A stretch of DNA of 64,000 nt from Runella sp. SP2 (GTDB lineage Bacteria > Bacteroidota > Bacteroidia > Cytophagales > Spirosomataceae): the NCBI RefSeq assembly GCF_003711225.1, contig NZ_CP031030.1:6623501-6687500 (forward strand), read 5' to 3'. The number at the start of each line of letters is the position of its first letter. Position 1 is the first letter of the stretch. This document shows positions 49,251 to 58,595 of the stretch, one piece after another. Position numbers and translations under genes: made by a program. The notes beneath the pieces are model-generated. The model ran no database searches. It saw only the letters and a program-made list of their open reading frames with translations, and was not told where the DNA came from.

Positions 49251-52200
49251 AAGCCCCCTAACCCGCGCGGCGTACCGTCCCAATGGGGGAATTGTTCGGT
49301 TCGTTTGCGGTACAAACCTTTGTTGGTTTGTCATAGGGATGATTTGCTGTGCTTTTTTAGCCCCCATTGGGGGTTGGGGGCAGCAAGTGCAGGTAACGGT
49401 CAACGTATTGCCGCCCTACAGCGCCTATTTGCAGGACTACCCAGGCCGAGGTAATCAAGTCCAAATCTTTGTGCGGAATACGACTTCGGCGGCGTTAGAA
49501 GTACGTTTTTTGGGAACGATTACGGGCGACAATGGCGTGCGGATTGCTACGCCCCAAAACTTTCGTCCGTTGGTGCCGCTGCGGTTGGCTCCCTTAGAAA
49601 ACAAGCTACTGACGCGTGCGGACTTGGAAGGCTTGTTTGATTTGGGGCAAATTGAAGTCCAAGGCGTGGACAAAGCCCAACTTTACCGTGGAATGCCCCT
49701 GCCAGAAGGCAATTATCAGTTGTGTGTTCAAGCCTTCGACAACCGAAGCAGCCGTCCTCTGTCGGCCGATTTTCCGTTGGGTTGTAGCGGGTTGTTTACC
49801 CTCAGAAGCGTAGAACCTCCGATGCTCGTTAATCCCATTTGTGACAGTAAAGTCGCTGCCAATACGCCACAAAATGTCATTTTTTCGTGGACGCCACCCG
49901 TGGGGGTATCGCCCGCGCAGGTGAGTTACACGCTGCGAGTGATTGAATTACCCGATGTTCAGCCAGTAGCCGAAAATGTACTGAACAATCAATCCAATGT
50001 AATCAGCGGTTTCCCGAACAGCGGTCAGGATAAAAAGCCTACATCTAAACCTACCAAAATTGAAAAAACAGAAATTAAAGTAAATACGTCCAATGCTCTA
50101 TTGGGATACGACCCCAACGTTTTTATTGATGCCGTAGTGCTGCCGCCATCGGGCGTAGAGGTTAAAAATATTCGGATAAACTCATTTTTATACGGCCCCA
50201 ACCAGCCTGCCTTGAAGGTGGGAAAACGGTATGCCGTACGCGTTCAGGCGTTTGACGCTTCGCGAAAAATCAATTTTCTGAACGAAGGAAAAAGCCCCGT
50301 TTGCTATTTTACGTACGGAGAAGATACCATGCCATTTTTTCCATTAGGGCCTTCGTTTGCAGCCAATGATAGCACAGGAAAACCTAAGCCGATGGTCGTA
50401 AAATCTGGAAATATACCCGTCAATTGTTCTTGCAATGCGAGCGAAGTTTCTGATAACCAAGTGGATAACGAGGGTGTTCTGAAAAATAAATCGGCGACCA
50501 TTGGGCTGTTTACTATGCAGTTGCTCGACAATGTAAAAGAAGTCAATGGCAAATTGAACGGCGATGGCATGATTCCCATTCCGATGGTCAACAGCCAATA
50601 TGTTAAGCTGCGTGTTCGCCTTTACGATGTCCAATGCAACGCAGCGGGGCGGGTAATTGGCGGTATTGTGCGCGCCCGTTTGAGCAATAAAGCAAACCCT
50701 TCTTTGTTTCCTAACTACGATTCGCCTGACTATAAGCCGCCTACGCTTACTTCTAGTCAGATGGGGAACTTGAGCGAGTTTTTTGCTACCCAAAAAGACA
50801 TGCTCGTTTCTTCCTTGAAAAATGCCAAAGAAAGCATTGGGTTTGAAGTGCCTTTTGGTATAGACAAATCGTTTGGCCCCGTCAATACAGTGATAGCCAT
50901 TACCAACGTCACCTTTACGCCCAAAAATGCCTATTTTGACGCCAATACGTGGATAAAAGTAGCCAATAGCCAAGTGAATGGCATTCCGTTGAGTGGTTAT
51001 AACATGTGTATGTCGCCCGACAAACCTTGCGGTGAAGGCATTTTGTACTTGGCCGAAAAAATGCAGTTGTCGCAGTTTTTTGCTCTAAAAGGAATGGACA
51101 CCGCTCCGCCCAAAGGCCCGTTTGAAGGCCCAGATACCACCGTGGTAACGCACGTTGTTTTTGATGAAAATGGCTACAAACAACTGCGCGTTCATGGCCT
51201 GCTGACGCCGCCTGGTTTGGTCAATGCTGAAACCAACGGTCCCGTTGAAATCAGCGTCAATGCGGGTATGGTTAACTTTCAGAACTGGACGGCGCAGTTG
51301 TCGTTTCCTAAGTTTTATGTACAGGGCTTGAGCGATTTTAAGTTCGCGATGTTGCCTGGCAAACCTGCGCTGTATGACCACTCCGAAACCACTACGCCTG
51401 CCAAGCTGCCCGAGGGATATTTAGAAAACCCCGCGCTTGAATTGAATTTGTGGCAAGGACTTTATTTTCCCGAAATCAGCTTGGAACTCCCCGCTTTTAT
51501 CAAACGGGCTGATGGCAAACCGCTGACCGTTGGCGTTAGTGATTTGATTTCTGACAACAACGGTTTTTCGGGAAAAGCGTTTGTTACAGGCATTCTGGAC
51601 TTAGGAGATGGCTCGCTGGACAGCTGGTACTATTCAGTGGATGAGTTATCGGTGAGATTTTTGAAAAGCACTTTTCAAAAATCTCAAATGAAGGGAATGG
51701 TGGTCTTGCCGATTTTCAAAAGTAAGGTGGACAAGAATGGCCAACCTGTTGTGGACGAGAAAGGTAAACTTGTTTTTGATCAATCCTCCCAATTGCCCTA
51801 CACTTGCACCCTTTCCAAAGATCCGCAAGCGGGTTCACTAGGGGTAGAGTTCAGCATTTCGCCCACCGACAAAATGCAAATGGATATTTGGAAAGCGCAA
51901 TTAGACCTAAACGCCGACAGCAAAATTTTTGTTACGTATAATGCAGAAGGGTTTACCGCAGGGGCTGAATTGAATGGAAAGCTGGACATTGTTACCGATT
52001 ATTTCAACTTCACAGCGGGCTCTTTTAAAGGATTGAAATTTCAATCTAAACCCGATTATTTTGGTCTAACCAGCCTAAAAATGGGTTCGGCTTCTCCCCA
52101 AAAATCCATGGCTGATTTTCCGCTTACCCTCACTGATTATAAATTGGTCAACAACGGTGGCGGTTCGATGGGGTTGAAGTTAATGGGTACACTCGACCTC

Positions 52201-55200
52201 ACGGGCGATGGCGATAAGGGACTTTCGGCAGCGGGGGGCGCTACGATTCTTTTCAAAGTAGGAATGAAAAATGGCCGACCTGACTGGAGTTTTGACAAAA
52301 TTCAGCCTAATGAAGTATATGTAGATGGCTATTTTGGACCCGTACACGTAGAAGGAGGATTGGCCTTTTTTGACAATGACCCAATTTATGGCAATGGGTT
52401 GAAGGGCAGTGTAAAGATGGATATAAATGATTTGTTTGGAGGGGAAGCCGTTGCTCAATTTGGTCGTACATTACCTGCGAAAGGAGATTTTCGGTATTGG
52501 TATGTACAGGCCGAAGCTAATTTGGGATCGGCGGCTATTCCTTTTGTTGGCCCGTTGGTACTCAGACGATTTGGAGGAGGGGTATATTCCAAATTAAGGA
52601 GAGATGATAAGGAAGGTAAGATTGTCTATATTCCCGATGCAAACATTGGACTGGGAATTAAAGCCAAAGTGGGTATCGGCTTGACTACACCTTCCGTATT
52701 TGAAATGGACGGGGGCTTGGACATCGCTTTTAATTCGGAAAAGGGGATTGATAAGATGACAATCGATGTTAGCGCCTGGTTGATTGGAGACAAAATGAAC
52801 GCCTCCTTGGCTCAAGGTAGTGGAACTATCGACTACGATTTTAAAAATCATATTTTCTCTTCTAATCTCAACATGCACGCGGGCTACGACGTACCACCGC
52901 TCATCAGCCTCAGTGCCGATGTTAAAGATACCCGTTTATTGATAGACGGGGTCAAAGGTACTTGGTTTTTGTCATTGGGTATTCCCTCCAACCGCATAGG
53001 ACTAAATGTTACGCTGGCGAAGCTTGGTAGTTTTGATTTTGGGTCATATTTTATGATGGGAAACTACACGCCAAAAGATGTGGGTGCGCTTCCGCCGCCG
53101 CCTTATGGGTTTGAAAAACGGCCAGGTATTTTGCAAGAATTGGGATACAAAGGAACCGCAGGAACTGTTTTTAAAGACAATTCTCCGATGTTGGCCTTTG
53201 GTGTTGGCTACAAATTGGGGGCAGATTTTGGCATTGGCCCTTTTCATTTACGCTACGACGGTGCCATTGGGTTTGACTTAGCCTTGGCCAAGAGCGAAGA
53301 CAAATGCAACGGAAACACGCCTGGTATCAATGGCTGGTATGCCCAAGGTCAAATCTACGCTTATATGCACTTTGCGCTGGATTTGGACATTGATACGTGG
53401 GTGTATGAGGGAAGGTTTACGGTCGTAGAGCTAGAAGCCGCTGCTTTGTTGCGCGGAGGCATGGTCAATCCGATTTGGCTCAATGGGCACATTTTGCTCA
53501 AATATCGAGTGCTGGGCGGATTGGTAAAAGGACGCGTAAATCTTGAATTTTGGTATAACAAAGGCGAACGCTGCGAACCCGCTTACTCACCGCCCAACCC
53601 TTTTGCAGGGCAGCCACTCATTGCCTCGTTGGGGCCTTCTGGCACGAAGCAAAAAGTGTCCATTCTGTCGCCGTATTATGCGGAGTTTAACTATCCCGTA
53701 GAAACGGATTTGATTGTTGACCTCGAAATTCCTCAAGGACAAAAAGTGGAAGCAGGAGCACAGGGTACTGTTACGATGGGGCCAGGTGGGGTGCAGATTT
53801 TCCACCGTGAGTTTCGGCTTAAATTGAAAGAAAACTTCAACGCCATTGCGACTAGTGTACCCGCCGAATATGCCAATTGTAGCAAAGATAATTCGGGACG
53901 GTTTAGCTGGGGCAAGAACGAAGACGGTGATCCTAATTACAGTGCAACGTTTTACCGCAGTACGGCACTTTTGCCTAATTCAACGTATAAAATGTCGATG
54001 GGCGTGCAGGTTTTTATTAAAGACAACAGCGGCAAGGTAGTCCCTTATATTTTTAAAAACCAGACGGTAGAACAAACCGAAACTGTTGAGTTTGCGACGG
54101 GGCCTTGCATCAGTGTATTGTCTAAAGGGAGTGAAGATGACGCTACTGTGCTCACTTCGTATCCGTACGAAGGACAGCGGTATTTTATGAAAGGAGATGC
54201 CGCCTCGACTTTTATTAAGCTCAAAGCCAACTTGTCTTGCTGCCTGAAAAACCTCAATAGCGACGAATTTTATGATTTAAAAGTTCGACTCGTGCCGTTG
54301 GAAGGAGTCAAGTTTGCGGAGGTAAACGCTCCGAATGTATTGCTGGCCGATGCCAAATTTGACGGCGACAAAGTGAGCTATAAAATGCCGTTTGGCATCA
54401 AAAATAAGACTTTTTACCGCTTTGAATTGGTACGAATTCCGAAAGCCGATTTTGCCGAAAAAATGTACGCTGAAGCCCTGAAAGCCAAAGCCTCGGCCAA
54501 AAAAATCACAACGGCCAATATTTACGTAAGTACGGGTGCGAAAGGCTTCAATGGAAGCGTAGCCGCCGCTCAAACGTGGTCAACTTCGGGGAAATTTAAT
54601 GCGCCAGGCGTTGGAGCGGGTGCAACTGCGAAGGCTGTCAACCAAAAATACGAGGACGTAATAACCGATTATACGGTGGTTTCTGAACAAGAGTACGAAA
54701 AAATTGCCCAAGGTTATGGTACTTCGTATAAGGTCAATACTGCCACAGAAAAGATGTTTAGTGACGGCAAGTTTTTCGTTCAAAAGTCAGTTGACAACCT
54801 TCAACAGCAACAAAAGCAAGAAGCCGCATTTTTCCAGAGCTTGGAATCGCGTTTGTACAAATACTACTTCAAAACCAGTGAGTTTAGTACGCTCAAGGAA
54901 AAGCTGATGGCCACGCAATTCCCTCCGACAGAAACGTCGTTTTGGGGTTTCCTTTCCGATGCCTTGACGACCAAAATGGTGTCCAAAGAAGGATTTGATA
55001 CGTATGAGCTAAGAACCGAAAAACTGAGTAGTGAGATTGTAAGGCCACCTTTGGTGCTGCTTCGCGCCGACCCAACGAGCAATTGGTTTAAAAATATTGC
55101 CATTCCTGTAAGTCAATTGTTAGAACAGGTACGGCCTGATATTTATGACCCTACTGGGACAAATAAGCTATTCAGTGGCGCGTATGGGAAAGAAAACCCC

Positions 55201-55326
55201 GACAGTCCAAGTAAGGTTTTTGAGCGGGCTATGGTGTTTTTCAATACCATCAATGATGCGCCTCAGCAGCCTTTCAAAAATGAAGATATTGAAGCCCTTT
55301 TCCCTTCGGAAAAAAAGAAAAAATAA
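49234..55326 (+). CDS. Giant exported beta-rich protein of unknown function
   Basis: 2030 residues from the ATG at 49234; an ATG 24 bases earlier is also in frame, and both overlap the barrel gene. A long signal region contains GTNLCWFVIGMICCAFLAPI. The mature N-terminus (VQVTVNVLPPYSAYLQDYPG, SAALEVRFLGTITGDNGV) and Ig/FN3-like stretches (NVIFSWTPPVGVSPAQVSYT) come first; residues 900-1400 are continuous alternating strands with Gly-rich turns (LGIKAKVGIGLTTPSVFEMD). The C-terminus is helical and ends EKKKK, without a T9SS tail. No enzymatic motif and no family recognised. Confidence 0.82.
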   Translation: MESRFKSPLTRAAYRPNGGIVRFVCGTNLCWFVIGMICCAFLAPIGGWGQQVQVTVNVLPPYSAYLQDYPGRGNQVQIFVRNTTSAALEVRFLGTITGDNGVRIATPQNFRPLVPLRLAPLENKLLTRADLEGLFDLGQIEVQGVDKAQLYRGMPLPEGNYQLCVQAFDNRSSRPLSADFPLGCSGLFTLRSVEPPMLVNPICDSKVAANTPQNVIFSWTPPVGVSPAQVSYTLRVIELPDVQPVAENVLNNQSNVISGFPNSGQDKKPTSKPTKIEKTEIKVNTSNALLGYDPNVFIDAVVLPPSGVEVKNIRINSFLYGPNQPALKVGKRYAVRVQAFDASRKINFLNEGKSPVCYFTYGEDTMPFFPLGPSFAANDSTGKPKPMVVKSGNIPVNCSCNASEVSDNQVDNEGVLKNKSATIGLFTMQLLDNVKEVNGKLNGDGMIPIPMVNSQYVKLRVRLYDVQCNAAGRVIGGIVRARLSNKANPSLFPNYDSPDYKPPTLTSSQMGNLSEFFATQKDMLVSSLKNAKESIGFEVPFGIDKSFGPVNTVIAITNVTFTPKNAYFDANTWIKVANSQVNGIPLSGYNMCMSPDKPCGEGILYLAEKMQLSQFFALKGMDTAPPKGPFEGPDTTVVTHVVFDENGYKQLRVHGLLTPPGLVNAETNGPVEISVNAGMVNFQNWTAQLSFPKFYVQGLSDFKFAMLPGKPALYDHSETTTPAKLPEGYLENPALELNLWQGLYFPEISLELPAFIKRADGKPLTVGVSDLISDNNGFSGKAFVTGILDLGDGSLDSWYYSVDELSVRFLKSTFQKSQMKGMVVLPIFKSKVDKNGQPVVDEKGKLVFDQSSQLPYTCTLSKDPQAGSLGVEFSISPTDKMQMDIWKAQLDLNADSKIFVTYNAEGFTAGAELNGKLDIVTDYFNFTAGSFKGLKFQSKPDYFGLTSLKMGSASPQKSMADFPLTLTDYKLVNNGGGSMGLKLMGTLDLTGDGDKGLSAAGGATILFKVGMKNGRPDWSFDKIQPNEVYVDGYFGPVHVEGGLAFFDNDPIYGNGLKGSVKMDINDLFGGEAVAQFGRTLPAKGDFRYWYVQAEANLGSAAIPFVGPLVLRRFGGGVYSKLRRDDKEGKIVYIPDANIGLGIKAKVGIGLTTPSVFEMDGGLDIAFNSEKGIDKMTIDVSAWLIGDKMNASLAQGSGTIDYDFKNHIFSSNLNMHAGYDVPPLISLSADVKDTRLLIDGVKGTWFLSLGIPSNRIGLNVTLAKLGSFDFGSYFMMGNYTPKDVGALPPPPYGFEKRPGILQELGYKGTAGTVFKDNSPMLAFGVGYKLGADFGIGPFHLRYDGAIGFDLALAKSEDKCNGNTPGINGWYAQGQIYAYMHFALDLDIDTWVYEGRFTVVELEAAALLRGGMVNPIWLNGHILLKYRVLGGLVKGRVNLEFWYNKGERCEPAYSPPNPFAGQPLIASLGPSGTKQKVSILSPYYAEFNYPVETDLIVDLEIPQGQKVEAGAQGTVTMGPGGVQIFHREFRLKLKENFNAIATSVPAEYANCSKDNSGRFSWGKNEDGDPNYSATFYRSTALLPNSTYKMSMGVQVFIKDNSGKVVPYIFKNQTVEQTETVEFATGPCISVLSKGSEDDATVLTSYPYEGQRYFMKGDAASTFIKLKANLSCCLKNLNSDEFYDLKVRLVPLEGVKFAEVNAPNVLLADAKFDGDKVSYKMPFGIKNKTFYRFELVRIPKADFAEKMYAEALKAKASAKKITTANIYVSTGAKGFNGSVAAAQTWSTSGKFNAPGVGAGATAKAVNQKYEDVITDYTVVSEQEYEKIAQGYGTSYKVNTATEKMFSDGKFFVQKSVDNLQQQQKQEAAFFQSLESRLYKYYFKTSEFSTLKEKLMATQFPPTETSFWGFLSDALTTKMVSKEGFDTYELRTEKLSSEIVRPPLVLLRADPTSNWFKNIAIPVSQLLEQVRPDIYDPTGTNKLFSGAYGKENPDSPSKVFERAMVFFNTINDAPQQPFKNEDIEALFPSEKKKK
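49244..49386. repeat. REP-like inverted repeat inside the 5' end of the giant gene
   Basis: CCCAATGGGGG (near 49280) and CCCCCATTGGG (near 49362) are perfect inverted copies, flanked by C-rich and G-rich arms (AGCCCCCTAACCC; GGGGGTTGGGGG). They frame the signal-peptide codons. The pattern is that of palindromic intergenic elements, but here it is read as protein. Confidence 0.6.
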
Positions 55327-55354
55327 ACGAACAATTGACTGAAAATTGAGAATT

Positions 55355-56407
55355 ATGAAACCACTCGTCACATTGCTAATCGTTGTCGGATTTTTTTCAA
55401 ACGCCTTGGCGCAGCCAGGTAAAAAAGCAACGGTGACATCGCCAGTCACCGCCGCTAAGACACCTGCCGTGAACTTAAATGTAGTAGAAATGAGCCTGAT
55501 AGCTAATACGAATGCTACCAGTGCCGATTTAGATGGGTTTAATGTAGCCGATCAAGCGTTGGGTAAAAATGCTTTTGAGGCAAACCAAATCGTGGCTGAT
55601 GCCAATAAGATGATGATTGAGAAAACCATTTTTGGCGACAATGTCCCCAAAAACTACGGCATCACTTATTGGTCGGACCCAGTCTTAAAATTGTACAACA
55701 AACACATTGCGCAAAAACTAGCAGAGCTTATTGAAGCAAATGATGATAAATACAACAGCAACAACCAGGGAATCAATGAGTACATCGCTTCAAAGGTCGC
55801 CGATCAGCTTGTTTTGGCGGCAACCAACAACGGGGCTTATGTAAATACGTTGTTAGAAAAGTGGAAAGGCGGCACGCTTGGCCCAGAAACGTTGGAAATG
55901 CTCAGAACAAAGACCAAAGAAAAGTTCAAAACGGAGACTTGGACGGCTGATTATCAGCAGCCTAACTATTTTAAAGATGAGTTGTTGGACATTCATTATC
56001 AAATGCCTTTTGACTACGTAACAGATAAGTCGAACGGATACTCCTCTACGAACAGCCCTGCCAATACCCGTGGCTTTTTCTTTATGGCTAGCCCAGGAGC
56101 GAATGCCAATTGCGCTATTGCGGTTATCATCACCAAAAGCCAAATAGAGATCAATAAAAGCAATAGCAAACTGACTCAGCTATTGCAATCGGCCAAGTGG
56201 GGAACGCTCTATCGTCCACTGTTGGACTACAAAAATCAAAGCGCCTTTTTTGACGTACATCAGGTAAGTTTAAATTGGTTACAGGCCATTACGTCGTCCA
56301 ATCAAGGCGCCATCTTGTTTGATAAAGACCATAATTGCCCGTCGGAAATGGCTTACAGCATTGCCCAAAAAATCCGCTCTGCTTCGGTGTTTAACTCTGC
56401 TAAATAA
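55355..56407 (+). CDS. Exported protein of unknown function, surface operon
   Basis: 350 residues from MKPLVTLLIVVGFFSNALAQ, a normal signal peptide. Residues 20-45 are Ala/Thr/Pro-rich; the rest is a mixed helical domain with NVPKNYGITYWSDPVLKLYN and many Asn/Lys pairs. Only two Cys are present (ANCAIA, DHNCPS), which could form a disulfide. It lies 28 bases after the giant gene and 8 bases before the first FN3 gene. No family recognised. Confidence 0.75.
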   Translation: MKPLVTLLIVVGFFSNALAQPGKKATVTSPVTAAKTPAVNLNVVEMSLIANTNATSADLDGFNVADQALGKNAFEANQIVADANKMMIEKTIFGDNVPKNYGITYWSDPVLKLYNKHIAQKLAELIEANDDKYNSNNQGINEYIASKVADQLVLAATNNGAYVNTLLEKWKGGTLGPETLEMLRTKTKEKFKTETWTADYQQPNYFKDELLDIHYQMPFDYVTDKSNGYSSTNSPANTRGFFFMASPGANANCAIAVIITKSQIEINKSNSKLTQLLQSAKWGTLYRPLLDYKNQSAFFDVHQVSLNWLQAITSSNQGAILFDKDHNCPSEMAYSIAQKIRSASVFNSAK

Positions 56408-56415
56408 TTGACATC

Positions 56416-58572
56416 ATGAAAGTTAATTCATATACCCATCTTCTCGGCCGTGCGACAGTACAAAGTTTGCCCTTTGCCCTTCGCCCTTTGCCTATTGCCC
56501 TTTGCTTCTTGCTTTTTGCTTCTTCAGCTTGGGGCCAGCAAAAAAAGACGGCCGTTTCTCCAAAAACTCCCATGGATACGTCGTTGTTAGGGAAATACCG
56601 AGTGGGCGTGATGACCAAATCGTTCGGTGACTCGGTGGTGGTACGTTGGGCACCCAACCAATCCTCTTTTTTCAGACAGGCGCTTAAATCGGGGTATTTG
56701 CTTACTCGGCGGAGTGTAATAGACAATAAAACTACAAAACTGGACTTTCAAGAGACAATATTGCCTTGGACGCTTGAAGAATGGCTTAAAAATACCGCTC
56801 GCCGCGACACCCTAGCAGCGGCTTGTGCACAATTAGTTCATGGGAAAAATACGCCCATCGGAGCTACTGAGGCGGTGACGTTGGATAAAATTCTGGAACA
56901 ACAAAATCAAAACGACCTGCGCATGATGGTGGCCTTGGTTTTGGCAGATAGCCACCCTCGATATGCCCGCGGAATGGCCTTAGGTTGGGTGGATAAAAAG
57001 GTTAAAAAAGGCGTTCAGTATCTCTATTATGTGATTCCGCTAACCGACCCGCAAACGTATCCAGTAGAAGTGGCGGCATCGTCGGTGGTCAATGACGGCC
57101 CAGGAGCGCCCCTGAAAATGGTACCTGTTCGTCCCGAATCGGGTGAGCATTTGATAAAACTTAAATGGAACCGCCGTTTGGCCGAATCTGCGTTTTCGTC
57201 GTACCACGTAGAGCGCTCAACAGATGGTGGCAAAACTTTCCGTCGGCTCACCAAGCGTCCTTGGATACAGCCCCCCGCCGACCAGATGGATGACATCATT
57301 CAATATGCTGACTCCGTTCCTCAAAATTACCGCAACTACCACTATCGAATCTTGGGCATTACGCCTTTTGGTGAATTGGCACCTTCGGAGATGATTGTCG
57401 GCATGGGCGTTGACAAAACCCCGCCGCCATCGGTAGAGCAACTCAATGCCAAACACCTCAATGGCGCCAAAGTGAGCGTGACTTGGAAATATCCTACCGC
57501 AACTGGCGACGTGGCAGGTTTTGTGGTGGCCAAAGCAACGAATTTAGAAGGTCCTTTTAGCCCGCTCATTACCGAGCCGTTGGGGCCTGCGGCACGTGAG
57601 TTTACGGACACAACGGCCATTCCTTATTTGCCCAATTATTACAAAGTAATTGCGGTAGATACGGCCCGAAACTTGGGGCACAGCCTGCCCGTTTATTGTA
57701 TCATCAAAGACGGGAAAGGCCCTTCAAAGCCCAAAGGGTTGCAAGGGTACATCGACTCGACGGGCTTTGTGCGCGTAGTATGGGACATGAACCCCGAGCC
57801 TGATTTGATGGGGTATCGGGTGGTATCGGCAAACGATCGAAAACACGTTTTTACGGTAGATACCAAAGGCTATTTGGCATTGCCAGTTTATAATGATAGC
57901 GTGACGCTGAATACCTTGACGCGAAAAAAATACTTTCGGGTCATTGCCTACGACAAAAATTATAATCCAAGCGAAGCTTCTGATATTTTGGAGCTGATTC
58001 GTCCCGATAAAATTGCGCCAACGACGCCTGTCATAAGGGACTATGTAGTGAGCGACACCTCAGTAGCGCTTTCGTGGGCACCGAGCAGCAGCGACGACGT
58101 AGCGTATCAGTTGCTGTTACGTCGCGGCAAAAGCAGTGAAAGGTGGGTTGAATTGGCAAAATTAACCAAAGACATTTCGACTTATACCGACAAAACCATC
58201 AAAGGAAGCGCAGAATACGGCTATGCGTTGGTGGCAGTGGACGAAGCGGGGTTACGTTCAGAAACGTCATTTCCACTCAATGTTCAAACGCCACGCATTA
58301 CTCCCCAGAAAGTCAATGGAATCAAGGCAATCGTAAATCCAGATAACACGGTGCTGGTTTCGTGGAATTATGCTGTTCCTAATTGCCGCTTTGTGGTTTA
58401 TCGGGCGGTCGAAAAAGAACCTTTTTTAAGTTATGATTCGGTGTATGATAACCGTCAATACCAAGATAAACGCCCACCAGCAAAAGGCATTGTTCAGTAT
58501 GCGGTACGGGTTATTTATCCTGATGGATTGGAGGCGAGTTTGTCTTCGGTCGTAAAAGTAGCGCTTAAATAA
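56416..58572 (+). CDS. Exported fibronectin type III multidomain protein, surface operon
   Basis: 718 residues. The signal peptide (residues 1-41) has the repeated heptapeptide pattern PFALRPL/PIALCFL and ends SSAWGQ. Residues 50-230 form a unique helical part (WAPNQSSFFRQALKSGYLL, RYARGMALGWVDKKVKKGVQ). Residues 230-718 hold about five FN3-like domains (VSVTWKYPTATGDVAGFVVA, DTSVALSWAPSSSDDVAYQL). It looks like an extracellular binding or scaffold protein. No sorting tail is visible at the end. Confidence 0.85.
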   Translation: MKVNSYTHLLGRATVQSLPFALRPLPIALCFLLFASSAWGQQKKTAVSPKTPMDTSLLGKYRVGVMTKSFGDSVVVRWAPNQSSFFRQALKSGYLLTRRSVIDNKTTKLDFQETILPWTLEEWLKNTARRDTLAAACAQLVHGKNTPIGATEAVTLDKILEQQNQNDLRMMVALVLADSHPRYARGMALGWVDKKVKKGVQYLYYVIPLTDPQTYPVEVAASSVVNDGPGAPLKMVPVRPESGEHLIKLKWNRRLAESAFSSYHVERSTDGGKTFRRLTKRPWIQPPADQMDDIIQYADSVPQNYRNYHYRILGITPFGELAPSEMIVGMGVDKTPPPSVEQLNAKHLNGAKVSVTWKYPTATGDVAGFVVAKATNLEGPFSPLITEPLGPAAREFTDTTAIPYLPNYYKVIAVDTARNLGHSLPVYCIIKDGKGPSKPKGLQGYIDSTGFVRVVWDMNPEPDLMGYRVVSANDRKHVFTVDTKGYLALPVYNDSVTLNTLTRKKYFRVIAYDKNYNPSEASDILELIRPDKIAPTTPVIRDYVVSDTSVALSWAPSSSDDVAYQLLLRRGKSSERWVELAKLTKDISTYTDKTIKGSAEYGYALVAVDEAGLRSETSFPLNVQTPRITPQKVNGIKAIVNPDNTVLVSWNYAVPNCRFVVYRAVEKEPFLSYDSVYDNRQYQDKRPPAKGIVQYAVRVIYPDGLEASLSSVVKVALK
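56466..56521 (+). repeat. Array of eight heptanucleotides in the signal peptide of the FN3 gene
   Basis: Bases 56466-56521 read as eight contiguous units: TTTGCCC, TTTGCCC, TTCGCCC, TTTGCCT, ATTGCCC, TTTGCTT, CTTGCTT, TTTGCTT. They encode the hydrophobic core of the signal peptide. Heptamer arrays of this kind are usually found between genes. Confidence 0.85.
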
Positions 58573-58595
58573 ATGCCTTTCAACGCATTGTATCC

